Assembly (NCBI RefSeq): GCF_036370855.1
Contig: NC_088103.1
Span: 34,141,904 to 34,205,903 of the forward strand
Source of the DNA: Dromaius novaehollandiae
Taxonomy: Eukaryota; Chordata; Aves; Casuariiformes; Dromaiidae
Length of the DNA: 64,000 nucleotides
Direction of reading: 5' to 3'
Within the stretch, counting starts at the first letter, position 1. Every line of letters begins with the position of its first letter. The notes beneath the pieces were generated by a model. That model did no database searches. It saw nothing but the letters and a program-made list of their open reading frames with translations, and had not been told where the DNA came from. Below are positions 1-9,109 of this stretch, in pieces. Position numbers and translations under genes: made by a program.

Positions 1-2180
1 TTTCAGGGCAGAGCTGCAAACAGGCTGCCCTTCTTCCTGCACCTCCTTGTGATCTGGTATCTGCAATTTACGTAGGATTCAAAGGTTGCAGATCAGCTAG
101 AGCACTGCAAGCCTACTCTGCAACCACCCCTGAGCCATCCCATCCCCATATAACAGTTCATACGACAAACTAACAACCCATATATCCGCTTTTAACAGAA
201 GCATTATTTTGTTAAGAGGCTGAACTGCAAATAATGGGTATGATGTGAGCATATAAACCTATCTGCTTTTTCAATAAGCATCAGCTAAACCTCATATTTT
301 AAGAGCCCGTTCCTTTTCCTTGAGATAGTCTCAAAAATAATATACTTGTAAATTTTGAAAGGAAATATAACATTCCTTTCAGTGTTTTCCCAAAGAGTAA
401 AATACTGCAGTGTTTAACAGTAAACACGAAACTAAGGTTTCTGTTTGCTTAAAAACAAATGTTCCCCTTGAAGTTAAAAAAAGGCTAGGATAAATACTTC
501 TAGTGGTTTTATGATGGGTTTATTAACTTTCATTTAAAGCTATATTAGCTATATCAAACATGAAAAAGTGTAATGTTTAAAGGTTTTTGGTTTTTTTTAA
601 TTACTAAAAATTGCTCATAGGCTGGAAATTCAGCCTGGGATTTCAGCTTGCATCTGTTTTTTGCTACCATATATATCCCAGAAACAGTGTATAGCAGTAA
701 CGCTACCAAGCAAACATACCAACAGGCAATTTCAAACCTCAGCTGAAAACATTTCTCCCACTCTTACAGTTTTTCTCCCCATTTATCTCTGCAATTGTAT
801 TTAATTCTATGGAGCACTTAAAACTTAATTCAGTGGTGCATTTTGCAATACAATTTGTCTGAATGATGCTATAGAGAGTGAAGGCTGTATTGCACTATAT
901 AATGAAACTATGTCTATGCTTGAACAAACTGCAACTGCTGTTCATCAAACTAGCAAGTTCGTGAACGATCTTTTGGTCTCAGGACTAATGACAATGGCTT
1001 ATTTTAAACAGCAGTCCTACCCTAAAATATGATTATAAAGTTGACATAGGCTCACAAGGATTGTGACAGACTTCCAAAGCTAAGTTCATTAGTTTGCAAG
1101 TAAAACATTATACTTTTTCCTTGTTACTAGAACTACTAATTCAGCACCTGACCTGAAGAGCAAAATGTAGTTTCGAGTTTTGCTTCTGTTTTTCAATAAA
1201 ACTACATAGCACCTGAAAAGCCTAATGTAAATCTGGACCTGCAAATTTTCATACTTTTGATTTAGTCACTAATCACTATTTATGCACTAGTTCCCAAAGC
1301 TAATAGGTGTATGGATAGGTAAAATATATTTTAGTTGGTGACAAGATACTGTTTTGAGCTGACACAGAGGACTATTTGGATAGGTAAGGAGGAGACATTT
1401 TTATGTAAGTAACTTAGAATAGCACACCGCAACCTATGAGATCCAAATGGTAAATCTTCCAAAGCTAAATAAAAATTTTTTTTAAAATAAATAATTATGC
1501 TTTGGGAAGAAGGTTTTGAAAACCAGAATGAACAGGTCAAAGAGGATCCTTAGTATCCAATTTGGCAGCCCTGAGAAACACTAGCACTGGAATAAACTTG
1601 AGGGTTTCACAATCTCAGTGGTTCCAGGAATTTTTAAAACAGCCTGCACTACAAGAAACAGTACTGCTGGGTTAAGTCATCTAGTCTATCAGAAACCAGT
1701 GTACGACAGCTTCCGCTGTACATTTTGCAACATTATTTTTGGCACAAAGGAGAGAGAGAGAAAAAAAAAAAAAGACTTGAGCAAAATGAGAGCAAAGCAG
1801 TTTTGTGGCTTTTTTTTAAATTTGCTGACCACCTCCTGCCTTTAGGTTATCAAGCCTGATACAGACCACTGCCAAGAGCAACTCAAATGAAACAGAGCAG
1901 AGACAATGAACCCTAGCCCTGATGCAAGGCTATCCGGGAAGAGTTTTGCACGCAGCCAGGATAATACTTTATTCAGCGAAGAGGATCGCCCCTCTGCACC
2001 TCCAGCAGGGTTTACAGCTACCGCAGGGGGAAGCTAAGAGCTTGAAGCTGTTCGCTGGGACCCTTCCAGTCCACGTGGGACGGAAGACAGGAAATGAACA
2101 CACTGGGTGCTTGCCCCAAACCTCACCAACACTTTCCCGAGTGCTCATTCCTCTCCTCGCGTTGCAGCTCAAAAAGCGGA
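1..2180. other. AT-rich left flank, probably NT5C2 intron 1
   Basis: No coding exon, RNA gene or recognisable repeat is seen here. If the minus-strand donor near 2857 is the end of NT5C2 exon 1, this stretch is the start of NT5C2 intron 1. That rests on gene order, not on any coding sequence visible here. There are short A runs (for example 1761-1774) but no long repeat. Confidence 0.4.
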
Positions 2181-2674
2181 GGGGGGAGAGCAGCCGCTGG
2201 GGCAGCAGATGAGCAGCCACTCCGCACCGGGGCGGGGGGGGGGAGGAGGGGAGATCCGCGGCGCAACCCACCTGCCCTAGGACGGGGGAAGGCGGCTCTC
2301 TGCCTGCGGATGGGATGGGGGCAGCCCGGGGGCCCTGCTGGGCACCGCAGAGGGGCGAGGACGGGCTGGGGGCGGATCCCGCCTGGGACGGGACGGGCAG
2401 AGGGAGCCGGGGCACGGCCCGCCCGCGCTGGGGGTCGCCCTGCGTGAGGCGGGAGGGGCCGGGGAGGGGGCCCCTCGCCGGCAGCGGACCGGGCGGGCGC
2501 GGCGTCCCAGGAGCTCCCCTCGCCGGCAGAAGGGGAAGTGCCCGGGGAACCCCGGCTTCCCTCACCCACGGCGGCTCCCGCGGCGCCCAGCCCGGCGGCG
2601 GCGGCGCGGAGACCCGGCTGCGCTCCCCCGCGCGGGGTGCGTGTCCGAGGGCAGCGGGGAAGGGGCTCCCCCCC

Positions 2675-2800
2675 GCTCCAACGGTCCCCTCCGCGCGCGC
2701 GCTCCCCCCACCCCCCCCCGCTCCAACGGTCCCCTCCGCGCGCGCCCCACCCCTCCCCGCTCCAATGGTCGCCCCCCAACGGTCCCCTTCGCGCGCCCGG
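2675..2800. repeat. Short tandem array with MYB-like cores in CpG island
   Basis: A unit beginning GCTCCAACGGTCCCCT and followed by a CG-alternating stretch starts at 2675, 2720 and 2759. A partial fourth copy (CAACGGTCCCC) begins at 2777. Spacing is 45 and 39 bp. The core CAACGG, which fits the MYB consensus YAACKG, is intact at 2679-2684, 2724-2729 and 2777-2782; the third copy reads CAATGG. The array may be a promoter minisatellite or a cluster of binding sites. Confidence 0.7.
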
Positions 2801-2857
2801 CGCACGCGCAGCCGCACGCACGCGCGCACTGCCCCCGCGCGCCCGGGCCGCTCTCAC

Positions 2858-2960
2858 CTCCTGCCGCGCTCGGAAGAAGTACCCCGCACAACTGCCGCAG
2901 CGCCGAGGCGGCCACACTGCGCAGGCGCGCCCCGCGCCCCGCCCCTTTCCACACACACAC
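2858..2960 (-). other. NT5C2: Putative NT5C2 non-coding exon 1 with splice donor
   Basis: On the minus strand GGCAGGAG is followed by GTGAGA, a strong splice donor whose last exon base would be 2858. No long coding frame is needed, because in vertebrates the first NT5C2 exon is untranslated and the ATG lies in exon 2 after a long intron. The gene encodes a cytosolic IMP/GMP-preferring 5'-nucleotidase. Only the donor is seen in the sequence. The gene identity comes from the conserved NT5C2-INA-PCGF6-TAF5 order, and the 5' end given is a guess. It could also be another divergent or non-coding transcript. Confidence 0.4.
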
Positions 2961-3219
2961 GCGCGCGCTCTCACCCCCCCCACCCGCTCCGCCCCGGCGG
3001 CGGCAGGGACCAGGGAGAGTGTGCGAACCCGGCGCGCAGCCGCAGAGGGGCCGCGGCCAGGGAGCGGGGGCAAAGTGCTGCCCCTCGGGGGAGGCGCACA
3101 GACCCGCCCCCTCGGCGCCCGGCGTTTCTCCGCCCAAACCCACCGGTGGCGGCAGCGCCTGGGGACATCCCCGCGTCCCGTGTGCTGGGGCAGGCTGTGA
3201 CACTCCCGACTCCCCCCAC

Positions 3220-4290
3220 GACTACACACGTATGGCAGAGCTAGATCAGCTCGACGGGGAGCCAGGAGAGGTTGCACCCGACTTTTCCAAGACGAAAGGG
3301 GACCAAAACAGCCAAGGTCATCAGTAGTAATCACCAAAGCAAGGCACCAAAATGGTGCCACACAGTAACGAAGCAGAGCTGGTAGCTCCTCAGTTGATTT
3401 TTCCTTTATTTGCAGCAGCAGAAACCAGCTTACAGCTCTCGTGGATAAATCGGGTTTGTAATGCCAAGCAACAGAAGTTGAGGGAGGGGTAAAACGAAAG
3501 GGTGTGTGACCTGTGTGCGAGCAGTATGTGAGAGACCCGAAAAAAACCCAGACCAAAGTGAGGATTTCAGGCACCAGCAGCGCGAGCCGGGCGGCCTGGG
3601 CCAGGCACCAGGCTCCCAAGGCCACCAAGGCTGGCAGACCCGCAGCACGGGCTCGCGGCGGAGGCTCTTTACCCAGCTTGCTCTGCTACTGGAAACATAA
3701 GCTAGCTAGATGATGCAGGCGCCACAGCCTTGCAATCGCTGGCCTAAATGTGCTTCAGGAAAACGGAGTCTTTCCAGGAAAGCAACTTGGTCCATGAGCA
3801 GCTTGGAGTCCTGGAAAAACAAGGCACAACCCAGGTCTCTTGCCAAAACGTGTACATAGCTGGTGATCTGCCTCTTTCCTTCGTCTCCGCTTAAACAAAC
3901 TTATTCCCCCTATTGCCCATGGGATAGATGTAGAGGACCGAGGTGGGACGTATACGTGGCAGCCTGCAGGGACGCTGGGTCCTGTGCTCTCCGGCTGTGG
4001 TCATTGCCCTGCTTGCAGGACCTTCTCCAGAGCTGCTGTGGCGATTAACAGCAACATGAAATCTGCTGCTCCCCGGTAGATGGGAATCCCAGCACCACAC
4101 GGCCCCGTTTGGCCGGTCCCTGTGAATCGGGGGCAGCTCTTTGGAAAGTCACGGCTCTCGGTGCCAGCCCTGGCTTCCCCGTGCTCCCCGCTCACCTGCT
4201 GGGTCTCTCATGTTGTCCCCTGGTCACCTGCGAGGAGAACTGGGGGCAAGTGGAGGGGGGGAAGAGGCATCAGCACAGGTCCCCCGGGTG
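3220..4290. other. Intergenic stretch between NT5C2 island and INA
   Basis: This is moderately GC-rich sequence with no exon-like open frame that I recognise and no long repeat. It is the spacer between the probable NT5C2 promoter and the INA upstream region, and may hold INA regulatory sequence. Confidence 0.5.
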
Positions 4291-4889
4291 CCCTTCCCCC
4301 CAGGCAAGGCGGCACGCAGATGCGCAGGGGTGGCTGGACCGGGGGAGTCACCGCCCCGCTCCAGGCCTGTCCCCCCCGGCCCCCAGCTGGGTCTCCCACG
4401 GAGGCCCCGTGCTGCCGGCGGGCCCCCAGGTCCCGCAGGAGGGGAGGGCTGGGACCGGCACCCGGACACCTTCACCGCGGACACGTGTGTGCGCGTGTGT
4501 GCGCGTGCCCGTGTGTGTGCGCGCGCCCGCCCATTCACCGAGCCGCACCCCCGCGCGCGTCACCCGCCCCGCGCCCTCCCGCCGCCGCAGCCCTTCAGCA
4601 CCGCGGGCGCGGACAGCTCCCGACTCCTCCAGCCGCCGCGGCGCGGGGCGCCGCTGCGCGCACCGCTGCGCGCATCGCCCCGCGCATGGCACCGCGCACC
4701 GAGCACCGCACCGCGCACTGCACCGGGCAGCGAGCACCGCTCTGCACCCCGCGCACGGCACCGCGCACCGCCCCGCGCACCCCGCTCCGCCCCGCTCCGC
4801 CCCGCCCTGCGCCGCTCCGCGCCGCGCCGCGCTCCGCCCCGCCGCACTTAAGCGCCGCCGCCGCCGGCGGCCCCCGCGCCGCCGCCGCC
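4290..4889 (+). promoter_or_regulatory. INA: INA upstream GC-rich region and 5' UTR
   Basis: This CpG-rich DNA runs directly into the INA start codon. It contains an alternating GT/GC tract at 4482-4531 that could adopt Z-DNA, then a degenerate GCACCGCGCACC-type minisatellite. No convincing TATA box is seen; the sole AT-rich hexamer close to the ATG is CTTAAG at 4847-4852. The transcription start cannot be placed by eye. Confidence 0.5.
4655..4850 (+). repeat. Degenerate GCACCGCGCACC-type minisatellite
   Basis: Many imperfect copies of a 10-12 bp unit built on GCACCGCGC occupy the 200 bases before the INA start. The tract ends in CCGCTCCGCCC-type copies. All three forward frames stay open through it, because the unit has almost no A or T; this gives spurious ORFs. 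Confidence 0.7.
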
Positions 4890-7800
4890 ATGAGCCACCG
4901 CGCGGAGCCGGCGGCGCCGGCCGCCTCCTACCGCCGCCTCTCCGCCGAGACCCCGCGGAGGCGCCCCGAGGGGGCGGCGCGGCGGGCGCGCCCGGGCGCG
5001 GAGGCAGCGCGGGAGCGGGACCCGCGCCCGGCGCGGGCCAGCGAGAAGCAGCAGCTGCAGGGCCTCAACGACCGCCTGGCCGGCTACGCCGAGCGCGTGC
5101 GGGCGCTGGAGCGGCGGCACGGGGCGCTGGCGGCCGAGCTGGCGGAGCTGCGGAGGCGGCCGCCGGCGCCGCGCCGCCTGGGCGAGCTGCTGGGCGCGGA
5201 GCTGCGCGCCCTGCGCGCCCGCCTGGAGGAGGCGCACGGCGAGCGGGCGCAGGCGGCGCTGGAGCGGGCGCGCCTGGCCGAGGAGACGCAGCGGCTGCGG
5301 GCGCGCTGCGAGGAGGAGGCGCGGGGCCGCGCCGAGGCGGAGCGGGCGATGCGCGCCCGGCAGCGGGCGGCCGACGGGGCGGCCCGCGCCCGCCGCGACC
5401 TGGAGCTGCGCGCGGCGGCGCTGCGCGAGGAGCTGGCGGCGCTGCGCCGCGCGCACCAGGAGCAGCTGGCGGCGCTGGGCGCCGCGCTGCGCCCCGCGCA
5501 GCCCGCCGAGCCGCCGCCCGCCCGCCCCGACCTGGCGGCGGCGCTGCGCGAGCTGCGCGCGCAGTACGAGGCGCTGGCGGCGCGCAACCTGCAGGCAGCC
5601 GAGGGCTGGTACCGCGCCCGCTGCGCCGGCCTGCACGAGCGGGCGGCGCGCAGCCAGGAGGCGGCCCGCGCCAGCCGCCGCGAAGCCGGCGAGTGCCGCC
5701 GCCAGCTGCGCGCCCGCGCCGCCGAGATGGAGGGTCTGCGCGGCGCCCACGAGTGCCTCGAGCGGCGGCTGCACGACGCGGCGGAGCGGCACAGCGCCGA
5801 GGCCGCCGGCCTGCAGGTGAGCGCCGCGCCCCGCGCCGGCATCCCCGCGCGGTGCAGCGCCGAGCACCCGCCCCCCGCTGCCCCGTGCACCCTGCGCGGG
5901 GCCGGACATCCCGGCCCAATGCAGCGCCCCCGGCACTGTGCAGCGCCGAGCACCTGCACCCTGCTTCCCTCATGTACCCTGCGCGGGGCTGGACATCCCT
6001 GCCCGATGCAGCGCCCCCGGCACTGTGCAGCGCCGAGCACCCCCGCCCTGTTCCTCCATGCACCCTGCGTGGGGCTGGACATGCCCACCCGGTGCAGCGC
6101 TGAGCACCCGCGCCCTGTTCCTCCATGCACCCTGCGTGGGGCCAGACATCCTGGCGCGATGCAGCGCCCCCGGCACTGTGCAGCACCGAGCACCCCCGCC
6201 CCACTGCCCTGTGCATCCTGCGTGGGGCTGGACATCTTTGCCCAGTGCAGCGCCCCAAGCACCGTGCAGCGCCGAGCACCTCGACGCAATGCAGCCCCCG
6301 AGCCCTCCTGCGGGCCCCCCCTGGGCAGCGGCACCCAGCACCTCTGGCGTCGCCTTCGCAGTCCCCGTGCGCATGGCGGGCTGCCGGGGTGGGCTGCGGG
6401 GCGGCACCCACACGCTGCGACCTTGCGGGGGTTTCGAGCGGCCCCCTGAGCGCAGCCCCTCACCCCGGGCACGGGCGCTGCAGGCACCAGCGCTCGGCAA
6501 GCAGCAAGGCTGAATTTGCAGCCTGGACCTTATGTCCCTGGAAACGTGCGTGGGGCGGATGCTGAGCGCTCCCTCTCTCTCACGTAGCAATATGTGGTGT
6601 CATATCACTTACCGTAGTGTTACCACTTTTTCTGACTTCAAGGAAAGGTTCATCATTTAAAATACAGTAAGTCCCTGAGATTATGCCATTAAATGGCTAT
6701 TAAATCATCTGTGGATTCTAAATCAAGCCATTTCCTTCTAAAAACTGGGGGAAAAACTGCCTCGGGTCACCCCTGAAGGACGCTCTGATATAGCACCCAA
6801 GCAAAGCCTTGTCCTTTCCAAGGCCAGATTTTGCCGAAAGCCACGGCCACAGCTCCGAGCTGCCTGCAGTCCTGCTGAGCAGCTGGGGCCTCCTCCTTCA
6901 GCAAATATTGTGGCAATGGTCAGGCAGCGCACAATATTTCCTGCAGTGCGTGAAAGGAGTATGCGTAAGTAATCTTCTTAAACAGTCTTGCTGCCATGCG
7001 AAAAGAGGGATTCCAGGAAGGACATATATATTGGAAAAAAATAACGCAGCTGGATTAAACATCACCATAATTGAAAATAATCTGGCTACGGCACATCGGC
7101 TTTGCTTCTGTGTGACCCCGAGGTTCTGCCTGAAGTGTGGTAATACTTCTCTTTCGAACAATGTGCGTATTTAGGAGCTAAATAATATCCCTGAATGGAA
7201 CTGGTGGGAAAGGGTAAAGTCTGCATTAAAAGAGACTATTCCTATTTTTCAAGCTTTTAAAATTTTCCTATAGACTACGAAAGCAGGGACAGGTTTCTTT
7301 GTATGCTTAGGCTGCGCTGCCAGCTCCGAAGCAACGCACCCGCGGTTTTCGCTGGGAGCAGGCTTGCGGCAGTGTGTGCCGCCACGCTTCCTGCAGCGCC
7401 GCGTTGCCCCCCGGGGCCGCGCAGCCGCCAAGGCCTGGCCGCGGGAGGGTCGCAGGGGTGTTTCCAGCAGCTGCCGCGGGCTTTGCAGGCTGTGCCGTGC
7501 CTTCCATGCAGGCTGCTTATTCTTTGCCCCAGGCCCCCCCGCAGCTTGCCCGACCGTCACACCGGCCTCCCCCCTCCTCGAGTCAAACCACATGCGTGTG
7601 CGCAGTGCTGATCCTGCTTACATACCCCCTTGGGTGCACGCGGGGGAAAGACGGGGCTATGTTTTCCAGCAAAAGATTACAATAAGAGGTCAGTCCCCGT
7701 TGTCAGCAAGCAGCAGAGCTGCCCGCAAACTCCTCCGCATCGCAGGCAAAACTGGATTTTGCAGCTGCAGGAGGGCAAAGCTACAAGGGGGGAGGCAGAA

Positions 7801-9109
7801 GCGCCGCTGAGCAGGGGGCGAGCAGCTGGGACATGCTGGAAGAGGGTCGAACGCACCTCCAGAGCCGGTGCAAACTGCCCCTCGCGCCCTCCCCTTCTTC
7901 GTGGCGGCCGGAGCAGAAGACCCACGGGAGAGACCCCTGCCCCGGCCCACGGCCGTGACCACCGCTGCCTTCGCCTCCCTGCAGGACACCATCGGGCAGC
8001 TGGAGGACGACCTGCGAAACACCAAGAACGAGATGGCCCGGCACTTGAGGGAGTACCAGGACCTGCTTAACGTGAAGATGGCCCTCGACATCGAGATAGC
8101 TGCCTACAGGTAGGGCCGCCGACCCCCCCGGCCGCCCCCCAAGCACGATCCCCCAGCCCCACCAGGCTGGGATAGTAGTAGGGATATTTTGGATTGGGAA
8201 TTTGCCTCCTTGGCAAAGTCAAAGCGTGTCGGGTCAGGGCGTCTCGAGCATCTCCTCCATAGATGGACAAGCTGATTCCCTCTGCCGTTTTCTGCTGGGG
8301 TTTCTGGAGGGGGAGGATGGAGCGGGTCTTATGTACCGCATATTGCAAGTGCTTCCCAAATTACTGAGAAAGGTGTATTATTTTAAACCAGTTTCATGCT
8401 GCTCAGCTCTATACTGTACCCCATCGAAGGATAAATCCTGGGAGAAAGGGCCTGAGGAGAGACCCTCACTAGTGCTGCAGAAATGGGGAGAGAAGGAAGG
8501 CAACGAAGGGGGAATCTGCAGTGTTGTTTGAGACAGTTTTCACCCTAGATTTGGGTGATGGTGCAGAGCACTCTGATTTACCCGCAAATCACAGCCGGTC
8601 CCGGCCACACAACCCTCAAAATTTGCAGACATTTCAGATCTGAACCTCACGTCCAGCCAGCCGTGCCCTGCTTACTCGAACCTGGCACACGCCGAAAATC
8701 AGGCTCCCGGCTGCCCCCGGGGGTCTGGTTTTGCCCAGACCGGCTGTCGCCGTGGAGGCGTCTCGCGGAGGTCCCGGACTAACCTCTCCCCTTGCACTGT
8801 GCTTGCAGGAAGCTGCTGGAGGGAGAGGAGACGTACTTCAGCGCTGGGAGCATCAGCCCTGCAGCACTGAATCCCTTCCCTAACGCCGCTTACTCTTTCC
8901 AGCCAAGGGTCTTCAGCTCCTCCATGGCCACTGGTGCAAAAGCATCTCCTCCTCTGTCCATCAGGAAAGAGGAGCAAGAAGAAGTTATTAAAGTGGCCTC
9001 TAAGATATCATCCAGTCGGGCTGACGGGATGGAGGAGGCCATAACCTCCACCAGGAAGATGGAGAGAACAAACCTGCGCGAAGGAAGTATTGCGGCTGCA
9101 AAAATGTAA
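4890..9109 (+). CDS. INA: Alpha-internexin (neuronal intermediate filament protein)
   Basis: This is a class IV intermediate filament protein that co-assembles with neurofilament subunits in axons. Coding exons are 4890-5816, 7985-8109 and 8809-9109: 1353 nt, 450 aa (human 499). The 125-nt middle exon is the class IV layout. ATG 4890 follows GCCGCCGCC and gives the family start MS. Visible parts are a short head (about 1-50), coil 1 from [11 protein letters not shown] at 52, linker near 201-212, rod continuation to [14 protein letters not shown] (about 346-359), and a tail with LNPFPN and KEEQEE, ending SIAAAKM. Exon 2 (residues 310-351) and the tail closely follow INA rather than NEFL or NEFM. 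The exon 1 product is extreme: Ala/Arg/Glu/Leu-rich, no Ile or Phe, one Lys. The coil 1A motif reads [16 protein letters not shown], where relatives have LNDRFAxxIEKVxxLE. The frame is intact with clean GT-AG junctions, so I read it as a working gene under strong GC bias. Confidence 0.92.
5853..6300 (+). repeat. 86-bp minisatellite in INA intron 1
   Basis: The anchor TGCAGCGCCGAGCAC (with one-base variants) recurs at 5853, 5939, 6026, 6093, 6179 and 6265. The steps are 86, 87, 67, 86 and 86 bp. The short step lacks about 20 bp (the GCGCCCCCGGCACTGT segment). Each unit continues with a CACCCTGCGYGGGGCYGGACATC-like block. The array starts 36 bp after the exon 1 donor and is GC-rich like the exon. 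Copies are clearly diverged, so it is not freshly expanded. Confidence 0.9.
6301..7984 (+). other. INA intron 1, remainder
   Basis: Beyond the minisatellite the intron changes near 6580 from GC-rich to ordinary composition and then turns GC-rich again from about 7300 to the acceptor CTCCCTGCAG. I see no extra exon, RNA gene or transposon. Confidence 0.6.
8110..8808 (+). other. INA intron 2
   Basis: The donor is GTAGGG after CCTACAG and the acceptor is GTGCTTGCAG. The intron interrupts an Arg codon (AG|G) between AAY and KLLEGEE, the position conserved in class IV filaments. Nothing else is recognised inside. Confidence 0.85.

Larger units (their letters stand above)
2180..3220. promoter_or_regulatory. 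CpG island, probable NT5C2 promoter
   Basis: This is about 1 kb of very GC- and CpG-rich DNA between two AT-rich flanks, typical of a TATA-less vertebrate promoter. It holds G runs (2231-2244), a CGGAAG ETS-type core at 2871-2876 and a three-to-four-copy array of a 39-45 bp unit at 2675-2800. In mammals NT5C2 lies next to INA and is transcribed away from it, and a minus-strand splice donor in the island fits this. The promoter call is fairly safe; its assignment to NT5C2 is inferred from synteny. Confidence 0.6.

Noticed and set aside
1969-3628. Long minus-strand open frames (286 and 501 codons) across the CpG island
   Set aside because: They are Arg/Gly/Pro/Ala-rich in every frame, have no family signature and exist because CpG-island DNA has few stops. 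The donor at 2857 suggests an untranslated exon instead.
4109-6487. Alternative-frame and antisense ORFs of 360-660 codons over INA exon 1
   Set aside because: They are shadows of GC-rich coding and minisatellite DNA. Just one frame gives the intermediate filament rod and joins exon 2 in phase.
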